NCBI GenBank assembly: GCA_949288685.1
Contig: CASELB010000034.1
Location: forward strand, 1-16,364
DNA length: 16,364 nt
DNA from: an uncultured bacterium
GTDB taxonomy: Bacteria; Cyanobacteriota; Vampirovibrionia; Gastranaerophilales; Gastranaerophilaceae
Reading direction: 5' to 3'
Below the pieces are notes generated by a model. The model did not search any database, had not been told where the DNA came from, and worked only from the letters and a program-made list of their open reading frames with translations. The translations under genes and the position numbers were made by a program. This document shows positions 1 through 7,135 of this stretch, piece after piece. How positions within the stretch are numbered: position 1 is the stretch's first letter; each line of letters starts with the position of its first letter.

Positions 1-68
1 ATTGCGGGGTATATGTGACCGCCTGTTCCGCCGCCGGTCACAAAAAATGTTTTAGAGGTATCTGACAT
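1..68 (-). CDS. murG: MurG N-terminus (partial): UDP-GlcNAc transferase making lipid II
   Basis: Only the first 22 complete codons are inside the window; the gene continues past position 1. Translation from the ATG at 66-68 reads MSDTSKTFFVTGGGTGGHIY and then PA. The glycine-rich GGGTGGHI segment is the signature N-terminal loop of MurG, the GT28 glycosyltransferase that adds GlcNAc to lipid I on the inner face of the cytoplasmic membrane. The start overlaps the end of ftsW by 17 bases in another frame, so translation is probably coupled. Its position directly after ftsW is the usual place in a division and cell-wall cluster. Identity rests on this short motif plus context, which together are quite specific. 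Confidence 0.9.
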   Translation of the reverse strand, partial: MSDTSKTFFVTGGGTGGHIYPA

Positions 69-1218
69 TATGCTGCATCCTTATTTTCTTCTCATTTTCT
101 TTTGATATATTAAATAAAATTCCAACCATCCATAATGATACCATAACCGAAGTTCCTCCGTAACTAATAAATGGCATTGGAACACCGGTAGCCGGTACAA
201 AAGAACTTGCTACCCACATATTTAAAAAACCCTGAAAGCAAATAGAAAAAGTCAGTCCGAGAGCAAGTAATTTCCCATACATATCCTGACATTTTGATGC
301 GATAATTACGCCCCTTTGCAGTAAACTCCAGAACAGGCAAATAAGCAGTAAACATCCTATAAAACCCATTTCTTCAGAATATACTGAAAAAATAAAGTCA
401 GTATGAGCTTCCGGAAGCCATGCCAGTTTCTGTTTTGAGTTTCCAAATCCTACACCCCAGAAATTGCCGGAGGCTATGGCAACAAGTGACTGAACTATAT
501 TATATCCTGCTCCCAGCGGGTCAGAACCCGGGTTTAACCATGTCATTATACGGCTTGATTGATAGTCGTGCAAACCGTGTAATAGCAGAAACACGGCTGC
601 GGGAATCCCAGCCCCGAAGATTAATTTGAAAGAACCGCCGGCAGAAAGGTACATTACAACGGATGTTATAACGAGCAATAGCACCATAGAAAGGTTTGGC
701 TGTTTAAAAATTAGTCCGAGCATTATAAGTATTGGGATATACGCTAAAAAAACTTTACTTTGAGTAAATAGCTTTGTGCCCGTACAAAATGCCCCTGCCA
801 TAAGCATTGCAATTGCCGGTTTAGCAAGTTCCGACGGCTGAAGATTAATCGGTCCTATGTAAAGCCATCTTTGTGCACCGTTTACGGTTGTTCCTATAAG
901 TTTAACAAGTACAAGCAAGATAATTACAATAACTGCAAATATAAAACTTTTGTTCTTATAGTTTTGATAATTATAGTTGCTTAAAAAATATGCTCCGACA
1001 ACTCCGGCACCAACACCAAGTACTTGTTGGATAAAAAATCTTAGAGGTGTATATCCCATATCTATACATTTCTGGGCACTTGCCGAAAATATTATCATTA
1101 AGCCTATTACAACAAGAAAAGCCACTGTTACCGCTAACGGCTTATCCGGCGGTATTTTTCTTATATCTATATCGGGAATGTTCCCCCTGTTATTTGTTTG
1201 AAAATTTTGATAAGACAT
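52..1218 (-). CDS. ftsW: FtsW, SEDS-family septal peptidoglycan polymerase
   Basis: This polytopic membrane protein of 388 residues has about ten hydrophobic segments. FtsW polymerises glycan strands from lipid II at the division septum with a partner class B PBP. Family motifs seen are GAQRWLYIGPINLQPSELAKPA (about 114-135), the LPEAHTDFIF loop with the conserved acidic residue (268-277), and PFISYGGTS (349-357). The QPD motif of many SEDS proteins reads KQPNLS here. The frame is open up to 1299, but those extra codons lie inside murD and encode a charged, Cys/His-rich stretch unlike FtsW, so I chose the ATG at 1216-1218. It overlaps the murD end by 29 bases. Shine-Dalgarno pairing is weak (AAAGAG very close, GGGAAAG further off). 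FtsW is favoured over RodA because of the mur neighbours. Confidence 0.93.
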   Translation of the reverse strand: MSYQNFQTNNRGNIPDIDIRKIPPDKPLAVTVAFLVVIGLMIIFSASAQKCIDMGYTPLRFFIQQVLGVGAGVVGAYFLSNYNYQNYKNKSFIFAVIVIILLVLVKLIGTTVNGAQRWLYIGPINLQPSELAKPAIAMLMAGAFCTGTKLFTQSKVFLAYIPILIMLGLIFKQPNLSMVLLLVITSVVMYLSAGGSFKLIFGAGIPAAVFLLLHGLHDYQSSRIMTWLNPGSDPLGAGYNIVQSLVAIASGNFWGVGFGNSKQKLAWLPEAHTDFIFSVYSEEMGFIGCLLLICLFWSLLQRGVIIASKCQDMYGKLLALGLTFSICFQGFLNMWVASSFVPATGVPMPFISYGGTSVMVSLWMVGILFNISKENEKKIRMQHNVRYL

Positions 1219-2542
1219 ACTCTTTAAAAACTTTCCCGCGTTCTTCGTACCCGCTAAACATGTCAAAACTTGCGCATGCCGGTGACAGAAGAATTGCATC
1301 GGGTTTTAGTGCTATACATTTATCAACTGCAGATTGCAGGCTGTTTTCTTTATAAATGTTTTTAAACCCGCTATCTGAAAGTGCTTTGTCAAAGCGTTCA
1401 GTTGCTTCACCTATTAATACGACCGAAGTTATGTGGTTGTTAATGGATTTACAAAATTCGTCCAGAGAGGTTAATTTGTCTCTGCCGCCTGCGATTAATG
1501 CAACATTTTGATTGCTAAAAGCGTCAATTGCCGCTATTGCTGACTCCGGATTGGTTGCTTTTGAGTCATTAAAAAATGTAATACCGTTGAATTGTGCAAA
1601 TTTTTCCATTCTGTGCTCGGGCGGAGTGAATGTTCTGAGCCCGTCTCTTATAAGTTCTGCAGTTAATCCTGCAAGTTTCGATATAAGTATTGCACACATT
1701 AAATTTTGATAATTATGATGCCCGCTTAAATTACATTCAGAAAGTTTTATGATTTCTTCTTCTTGTCCGTCAATTTTTATATACAGTGCATCATTTTTTA
1801 TAAAAGAACAATTATCATCCCGTTCTTTATCAAATACGAATACTTTACCAGGACATTTGCCGGCAAATTCCGTTAATTTTTTATCCTGCCCGTTTAAAAT
1901 TGCATAATCATCTCTTGTTTGGTTTAAAAACATTTTTGCTTTTGCATTAAAATATGCATCCAGTGAACCGTGCCAGGTTATATGATCCGGTGTAAAATTT
2001 GTCCAGCAGGCAATATGAGCCCTAAATTCTTTGCTTTTTTCCAGTTGGAAAGAACTAACTTCTGTTACAAACCAATCCGGTTTTTCGAGGATAAATGATA
2101 CCGGCGGTTTCCCGATATTACCGCAGGCAGGCGCATTATATTTTTGAGAAAGTAAATACGAAACTGCACTTGTTGTTGTAGTTTTACCGTTTGTGCCGGT
2201 AATTCCGATAAAAGAGTTTTTATTTTCAGTATATCTGTATGCTAAATCCAACTCTGATATTACTTTTATTCCCAAATTTCTTAAAATTTCATAAACCGGT
2301 GCATTATTAGGAATACTCGGACTTGTTACGGCAAACCCGGCATTCTTCATAAAATCAACGGTGTGTCCGCCAAACTCAAATTTTACATTTTTAGCTTTTA
2401 ATTGCTCTACTTCAGCCTCATATTTTTCCGGTAATTTACCAAAATCTGAAATGTAAACATTGAATCCTGTTTTTAAAAGATACTCAGCAGCCGCCAGACC
2501 ACTCACTGAACATCCGAGTATTAAAGCCTTTTCACCTACCAT
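1190..2542 (-). CDS. murD: MurD, UDP-MurNAc-L-Ala:D-Glu ligase
   Basis: This cytoplasmic Mur ligase of 450 residues uses ATP to add D-glutamate to UDP-MurNAc-L-Ala. The N-terminal nucleotide-sugar fold shows GCSVSGLAAAEYL (10-22). The ATP loop TGTNGKTTT is at about 115-123, and the central NFTPDHITWHGS segment is the MurD-type Mg/ATP region. NDSKATNPES is the diagnostic MurD motif near 327, and the C-terminal domain ends with SPACASFDMFSGYEERG. Length matches the family. The ATG at 2540-2542 overlaps the mraY stop by 7 bases and is preceded by GGAGG at a good distance, so coupled translation from mraY is likely. Confidence 0.97.
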   Translation of the reverse strand: MVGEKALILGCSVSGLAAAEYLLKTGFNVYISDFGKLPEKYEAEVEQLKAKNVKFEFGGHTVDFMKNAGFAVTSPSIPNNAPVYEILRNLGIKVISELDLAYRYTENKNSFIGITGTNGKTTTTSAVSYLLSQKYNAPACGNIGKPPVSFILEKPDWFVTEVSSFQLEKSKEFRAHIACWTNFTPDHITWHGSLDAYFNAKAKMFLNQTRDDYAILNGQDKKLTEFAGKCPGKVFVFDKERDDNCSFIKNDALYIKIDGQEEEIIKLSECNLSGHHNYQNLMCAILISKLAGLTAELIRDGLRTFTPPEHRMEKFAQFNGITFFNDSKATNPESAIAAIDAFSNQNVALIAGGRDKLTSLDEFCKSINNHITSVVLIGEATERFDKALSDSGFKNIYKENSLQSAVDKCIALKPDAILLSPACASFDMFSGYEERGKVFKEYVLSKFSNK

Positions 2543-3507
2543 ATAAGTCTGCCTCCGCTTGCAAGAACTATTCCCAGCAAAGTGAAAAGCATTGACACAA
2601 GGGCAAACCTTTTAACAATAGATTCTTCTTTTTGACCGCAAAGTTCGTAATGATGATGGAGCGGAGCCATTCTAAAAAATCGTTCTCCTGTGAGTTTAAA
2701 ATTAACAACCTGAATAACAACCGAAAGGGCTTCCAATACAAACAAACCGGCAACTATTGCAAAATAAAGTTCAAATTTTCCAATAACCGCAAGAGTTCCC
2801 ATCAATCCGCCTAACGCAAGAGAACCGGTATCTCCCATAAATATTTGTGCTTTTGGTTTATTATATTTAAGAAATCCCATTAATGCGCCTACTGTGACCG
2901 CTGAAATAATTGCGACATCAGGTCTGTGAGTTAATGTTGCAATTGCCGCAATTCCAAAAAATACAGGTATACCGCAGGATGAGGCAAGTCCGTCTAATCC
3001 GTCAGTAAGATTAAAAGCATTAGAACTTGCAACAATAGCAAAAGCTGCAAATACAGGATAAAAGAGTTTTAAATTTATAAACATTGAACCAAATTGAACG
3101 GTTGTTCTTCCGTCATGCAGCATATATATTGCGGGAATAAGAGAAATAACTATCTGTAAAACAAGTTTTGTACGGGCAGTTAATCCCTGATTGTGTTTTC
3201 CTTTTATTTTTAAGCTGTCATCTTTATACCCGAGAACAGCAAAAAGTAATGTAGTAACAAGAATAATCCAGCTGTACTTACTTAATTCTTGCGCAAGCAG
3301 AAGAGTAACAACGGAGGCAATTAAGATTGCCGCTATGATAAAAACACCGCCTGTTGTCGGGGTTCCCGCTTTTTTTGCATGAGTATCAGGTGCTACTTCT
3401 CTTATATATTGCCCGTGCATTTTTCTTTTCATTAAATCTATATACGGGACACCGAACAACATTGTCAGAACCAGTGCAAGTATGCCCCCTACACACAACA
3501 TTATCAT
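2536..3507 (-). CDS. mraY: MraY, phospho-MurNAc-pentapeptide transferase
   Basis: This integral membrane enzyme of 323 residues moves phospho-MurNAc-pentapeptide from UDP to undecaprenyl phosphate, forming lipid I. Visible hallmarks are KAGTPTTGG (46-54), the catalytic Asp pair in GYKDDSLK (93-100), NAFNLTDGLDGLA (163-175), FMGDTGSLALGG (223-234) and APLHHHYEL (281-289). About ten hydrophobic helices are evident. The start shares one base with the murF stop (TGATG), and AAGGAG lies seven bases upstream. A second in-frame ATG two codons later could also be used. UppP, encoded in the right part of the window, supplies the recycled lipid carrier for this step. Confidence 0.97.
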   Translation of the reverse strand: MIMLCVGGILALVLTMLFGVPYIDLMKRKMHGQYIREVAPDTHAKKAGTPTTGGVFIIAAILIASVVTLLLAQELSKYSWIILVTTLLFAVLGYKDDSLKIKGKHNQGLTARTKLVLQIVISLIPAIYMLHDGRTTVQFGSMFINLKLFYPVFAAFAIVASSNAFNLTDGLDGLASSCGIPVFFGIAAIATLTHRPDVAIISAVTVGALMGFLKYNKPKAQIFMGDTGSLALGGLMGTLAVIGKFELYFAIVAGLFVLEALSVVIQVVNFKLTGERFFRMAPLHHHYELCGQKEESIVKRFALVSMLFTLLGIVLASGGRLIW

Positions 3508-4853
3508 CAGATTTCTCCTTTTTCTCTTATTTTATTTATAATCTCTTCGAATTTCATTGAGCGTGATGCCTTAAAAAACAGTATATTCCCTATATTTTTA
3601 TTTTTCAAGATGTATTCCGCTGCCTGGGTAATATTCTCAAAATTTTTTGTTACACAATTAGTAATTTTTTTGCTGATTTCTTTTGACAATTCCCCGACGG
3701 TTAAAACAACTGTTTCAGGTGTAATTTTAGGGTGAGAATTTATAAATTCGCCAATTTGTGCATGGTATTTACCTGAATCGTTACCCAATTCTCCCATATC
3801 ACCCAGTACTAATACCGGTGAACGGTAAGTATCAAGGACAGTACCGACGGTTGCTTTCATAGACTCGGGATTAGCGTTGTATGAGTCATTAATAATTTCA
3901 TACCCGCCTATTTTCTCTACATTCCACCGGTTTTCTATTGTCTCAAAGCTCCTTAGCCCTTTTCTTACGGACTTTTGAGACATTCCTAAAAATAATCCGG
4001 TATTAATTGCCGCAAGAGAATTTTCTATATTGTGTGCTCCTTCTATGGGCAGTTCGTATTCATAACCTTCATACTCAAATCGGGAATATCCTACGTGCTG
4101 TTCCTGTATTGTTACATCGTTTATAGAATAATACTTTGTACGTCCGCTGAACTCACTATGTTTTTTTATTAATTCATTATTATTTGCAATAAATATACCA
4201 TCAGGCTTAATATATTTAGTTAATTCACACTTAGCAGCCGCGATATTATCCTGCGAACCGAGACGCCCGATATGGGCGGTGCCTACATTTGTAATTATAC
4301 CTATATCAGGTTTAGCATATTGCGCTATAAGTTCAATTTCTCCAAGACCCCGCATTCCCATTTCTATAATTAAAACTTCTGTATTATCAGGAGCTTCAAA
4401 AACAGTCTGGCAAAATCCAATTTCATTGTTATGATTTAATTTTGTTTTCCAGGTTCTGAACTCTGCCGACACAACAGCATTAACCATTTCTTTTGTGGTT
4501 GTTTTACCGCTGCTTCCCGTTATCCCGATTACGGTGCATCCGATTTCTTCAATCCTTTTGGCTGCAAGTTCCATATACGCAGCACGGGTTTCGGGAACAA
4601 GAATCAATGTTTTTATTCGGGTATCATTTAAATATTTTTTTGCGGTTTCGGAATTAACAGTCATAAAACCACAGGCGCCTATTTCTACGGCAGTTTCTAT
4701 AAATTTTTCGCCATCGAAATTTTCGCCTTTTAATGGAATATAAAAATCACCTTTTTGAATTGTTCTTGTATCGGTGGAAATTTTATTATAATTGTATTCG
4801 CTGTTTTTTATAATATTACTGTCTTTCAGACAATTAAAAAAACTACTCTTCAT
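3507..4853 (-). CDS. murF: MurF, UDP-MurNAc-tripeptide:D-Ala-D-Ala ligase
   Basis: This ATP-dependent ligase of 448 residues adds D-Ala-D-Ala to UDP-MurNAc-tripeptide, the last cytoplasmic precursor step. The N-terminal uridine-binding part has STDTRTIQKGDFYIPLKG (26-43). The P-loop is TGSSGKTTT (112-120), followed by TNVGTAHIGRLGS in the central domain. NDSYNANPESMKAT and LGDMGELG mark the MurF-type C-terminal region. The start sits 13 bases after the M14 peptidase stop and has no clear Shine-Dalgarno sequence, so it may depend on coupling or on weak initiation. MurE, normally before MurF, is not in this window. Confidence 0.96.
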   Translation of the reverse strand: MKSSFFNCLKDSNIIKNSEYNYNKISTDTRTIQKGDFYIPLKGENFDGEKFIETAVEIGACGFMTVNSETAKKYLNDTRIKTLILVPETRAAYMELAAKRIEEIGCTVIGITGSSGKTTTKEMVNAVVSAEFRTWKTKLNHNNEIGFCQTVFEAPDNTEVLIIEMGMRGLGEIELIAQYAKPDIGIITNVGTAHIGRLGSQDNIAAAKCELTKYIKPDGIFIANNNELIKKHSEFSGRTKYYSINDVTIQEQHVGYSRFEYEGYEYELPIEGAHNIENSLAAINTGLFLGMSQKSVRKGLRSFETIENRWNVEKIGGYEIINDSYNANPESMKATVGTVLDTYRSPVLVLGDMGELGNDSGKYHAQIGEFINSHPKITPETVVLTVGELSKEISKKITNCVTKNFENITQAAEYILKNKNIGNILFFKASRSMKFEEIINKIREKGEI

Positions 4854-4866
4854 ACCAATTATTATA

Positions 4867-5487
4867 CTACAAAGATATACTTTCTAAGTATTTAAAAATA
4901 CTAAAAACAGATGGTTCTAAATCTTTAATTAAACAGTTTTCATCAAGTTCCAGTGTTATAGTCGGGATATTTTTTTCTATACCGGAGTAAGTGCCGAAAC
5001 TGCCAGGTGTCGGGTAACCTATATCACTGCTTACCGGGTAGCCGATAATTTTTGAAATTTCACATGCATAATTATATCCGTTTCCGTCATAGTTAACTAC
5101 TTTATACGGAGCATGCAGCGTTATTATAAGTTCCGGTGCGTACTTATCAATTACTGCTATTAGAAATTTTGTTTCTTCTTCGCTTGCCGGTTTTTCCCCG
5201 CCCCAGTATTCATCTTTTTTACTGCAAATCCAATTTTCAGTAGGAAAATTTCTATTTAAATCTACTCCGTTACTGTTTGTGCGGGTTCCTTTTTCCAGAC
5301 CGTCCGGATTTAGTGCCGGTATAAAACCGATGTTAGTTTTTGAAACTTGTTTTAAGTAGTTGTTAATTAAATAATAACCTTGCGGCTCATCGCCATGGAC
5401 GACTCCAACTACCAGCACTTTAAAATGCCCTGTTTCAGGAACTGTTAATTTTAATTCTTTACCTGTTTTTGTAAAATATTTTTTCAT
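4867..5487 (-). CDS. MpaA-like M14-family zinc carboxypeptidase/amidase
   Basis: The 206-residue protein is a compact M14 metallopeptidase domain. Zinc ligands are visible as H31 and E34 in VHGDEPQG and H125 in TLHAPYK. N78-R79 in DLNRNFP is the usual substrate-carboxylate site, and E180 in ITLELDE is the likely catalytic glutamate. No signal peptide is apparent, so it should act in the cytoplasm. The fold and compact length recall MpaA, the murein-peptide amidase that cuts the gamma-D-Glu to diaminopimelate bond. Its place between ftsY and murF, in a murein-synthesis run, fits a role in muropeptide recycling, but the substrate is inferred. Another M14 or succinylglutamate desuccinylase-like activity is possible. 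It starts two bases after the ftsY stop and lacks an evident Shine-Dalgarno sequence. Confidence 0.8.
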   Translation of the reverse strand: MKKYFTKTGKELKLTVPETGHFKVLVVGVVHGDEPQGYYLINNYLKQVSKTNIGFIPALNPDGLEKGTRTNSNGVDLNRNFPTENWICSKKDEYWGGEKPASEEETKFLIAVIDKYAPELIITLHAPYKVVNYDGNGYNYACEISKIIGYPVSSDIGYPTPGSFGTYSGIEKNIPTITLELDENCLIKDLEPSVFSIFKYLESISL

Positions 5488-5489
5488 AA

Positions 5490-6404
5490 TTAATCAAAAA
5501 TGGCATTAATAAAATCGGAAGGATTAAATTCTTTTAAATCCTCCATTTTTTCACCAACACCTACCAGTTTAACCGGTAAACCAAAATCCCTTGCAATAGC
5601 AAGCACGATTGCCCCCTTAGCCGAACCGTCCAGCTTTGTAACCGCAACAGATGTCAGATTAATACACTCTTTGAAAACTTTTGCCTGATTTAATCCGTTT
5701 TGACCTGTGTTTGCATCTACAACAAGTATACATTCTCTTAAGGCTTCCGGAAGGTTTTTATTAATAACATTTTTTATTTTGGAAAGCTCTTCCATAAGAT
5801 TAAATTTGTTGTGCAGACGTCCGGCTGTATCAATAAGTATTACATCATAGTTTTCTTTTTTTGCTTTTTCAATAGCTTCGTAAACAACAGATGCAGGGTC
5901 TGCTTTGTCTCGTCTGACAATATCAGCTCCTGCACGTTTAGACCAAATATCTGCCTGTTCTTCCGCTGCGGCTCTGAATGTATCGGCAGCTGCAATAAGT
6001 ACTTTTTTTCCTTTTTGTTTAAAAAGGTACGCAAGTTTGCCTATTAAAGTTGTTTTCCCAGCTCCGTTTACGCCTGCAATGAAATATATATTTATTTCGC
6101 CGTCTTTGTATTCAATAGAATTGCTGCCGGCTTTTTCAAGAGTATTCATAAAAGAATTTTTTAAATATTCTTTAACCTGTGCCGGCTTAATATTTTTTTT
6201 CAAACGAAGTTCATCAATAAGTTCAGCGGCATATCCTACGCCTAAATCTGCACTTATCAGTGCATCTTCCATATCATCATATAAAAACTCTGAAAATTCT
6301 TCTTCCCCGGATACAACATCTGAAATATTACCGACCAATGCCTTTGCAGTTTTAGAGACAGCCTGTTTTATATTGTCAATTTTGGAAGAAAAAAATCCAA
6401 ACAT
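5490..6404 (-). CDS. ftsY: FtsY, signal recognition particle receptor GTPase
   Basis: This is an SRP-family GTPase of 304 residues. It binds the Ffh-ribosome complex at the membrane and hands nascent membrane proteins to the translocon. The helical N domain covers about 1-95. The G domain shows the P-loop GVNGAGKTT (111-119), DTFRAAAEEQ (141-150), DTAGRLHNK (192-200), TKLDGSAKGG-like TKLDGSAKGA (256-265) and the closing GVGEKMEDLKEF (282-293). The acidic A domain of E. coli FtsY is absent, leaving the common short form. The ATG overlaps the nusB TAA by one base (TAATG) with GGAG seven bases upstream, so the two genes are translationally coupled. From memory, a nusB-ftsY pair is also common in cyanobacteria. 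Confidence 0.97.
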   Translation of the reverse strand: MFGFFSSKIDNIKQAVSKTAKALVGNISDVVSGEEEFSEFLYDDMEDALISADLGVGYAAELIDELRLKKNIKPAQVKEYLKNSFMNTLEKAGSNSIEYKDGEINIYFIAGVNGAGKTTLIGKLAYLFKQKGKKVLIAAADTFRAAAEEQADIWSKRAGADIVRRDKADPASVVYEAIEKAKKENYDVILIDTAGRLHNKFNLMEELSKIKNVINKNLPEALRECILVVDANTGQNGLNQAKVFKECINLTSVAVTKLDGSAKGAIVLAIARDFGLPVKLVGVGEKMEDLKEFNPSDFINAIFD

Positions 6405-7063
6405 TATTTAACTCCATTATCGGTAATAACTTTGGCAAGTATTCCGTTGATAAATGAAGAGCTGTCGTCTGTCGAATATTTTTTAGCCAGTTCAAGCGCC
6501 TCGTCTACAACGACTTTCACAGGAGCATCCTGAATGTATAAAAGTTCTGTTATTGCTATTCTCAAAATATCTTTATCCATTTTTACAAGTCTTGAGAAAT
6601 CCCAGCCGCTTGAATATTTTTTGATTTCGTTATCAACCGCTTCACTATATTCTTTATATTTTTCTGCAATGTTTATTACATATTTTTTGACATCTTCATG
6701 AGCTTCCAAAATTGCAAATTCGGCAATTTCAAGTCCGGCAATTGCTTTTTCTGCAATTTCAAGCATATTTTCAATATTTTTTGACATATCGGAAGTTAGC
6801 GGAAGAGGTACCGGCTTATTTTTAGCTCCTATGGGTCTTGAAAGGTTAGATTCGTGTTCCGCTTCATACGTATCAATCGCATCCTTCATTTCAACCAGTG
6901 AGCGGGTTGTAAGTTTAAGTTCTTCCAATGCATTATTTGAAAGAATCCGTACAGACTTTAAAATTATATCTTCAAAATCACTTGCTGAATAATTTACTAT
7001 TTTTTTATCCAGTTGTGAAAGTAATATTAGTGTAAGTTCTCTTGCAGCACGTCTAGCTTGCAT
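6404..7063 (-). CDS. nusB: NusB, transcription antitermination factor (long cyanobacterial-type form)
   Basis: NusB binds boxA RNA with NusE (S10) and supports antitermination in rRNA operons. The N-terminal MQARRAARELTLILLSQLD and the C-terminal RLVKMDKDILRIAITELLY, DEALELAKKYS and FINGILAKV segments match the family. At 219 residues it is much longer than the roughly 140-residue E. coli form. An extra helical segment of about 80 residues (roughly 45-125) lies between the N-terminal motif and the conserved core, as in cyanobacterial NusB. The frame is open to an ATG at 7106-7108. However, AAGGAG sits nine bases before the internal ATG at 7061-7063, and RRxARE is expected near the true N-terminus, so I chose that start. 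Confidence 0.9.
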   Translation of the reverse strand: MQARRAARELTLILLSQLDKKIVNYSASDFEDIILKSVRILSNNALEELKLTTRSLVEMKDAIDTYEAEHESNLSRPIGAKNKPVPLPLTSDMSKNIENMLEIAEKAIAGLEIAEFAILEAHEDVKKYVINIAEKYKEYSEAVDNEIKKYSSGWDFSRLVKMDKDILRIAITELLYIQDAPVKVVVDEALELAKKYSTDDSSSFINGILAKVITDNGVK

Positions 7064-7072
7064 AATTAAAAT

Positions 7073-7078
7073 CTCCTT
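7073..7078 (-). promoter_or_regulatory. Shine-Dalgarno site that fixes the nusB start
   Basis: On the minus strand AAGGAG lies nine bases before the ATG at 7061-7063. It falls inside the 15-codon upstream extension of the open frame, so initiation at the inner ATG is the better choice. Confidence 0.75.
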
Positions 7079-7135
7079 TTTAATAACTATTTTAGATGAT
7101 TTTAACATGAAGAAAAGTTTTCTGCTACAAGAATG

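Noticed and set aside
1219..1299. N-terminal extension of FtsW by 27 codons
   Set aside because: The extra codons lie inside murD's conserved C-terminal coding sequence and encode a charged Cys/His-rich stretch not expected in FtsW.
5905..6411. Plus-strand open frame of 168 codons
   Set aside because: It lies wholly antisense to ftsY, whose motifs are complete. The translation is Ser-, Phe- and Ile-rich low-complexity sequence with no domain, typical of an antisense shadow.
7064..7108. N-terminal extension of NusB by 15 codons
   Set aside because: A clear AAGGAG is located inside it, correctly spaced for the inner ATG that begins the family motif.
7110..7123. Palindrome AGAAAAGTTTTCT between the TPR gene and nusB as a terminator
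   Set aside because: The loop would be too small, the stem is all A/T apart from one pair per arm, and no T-run follows on the minus strand.
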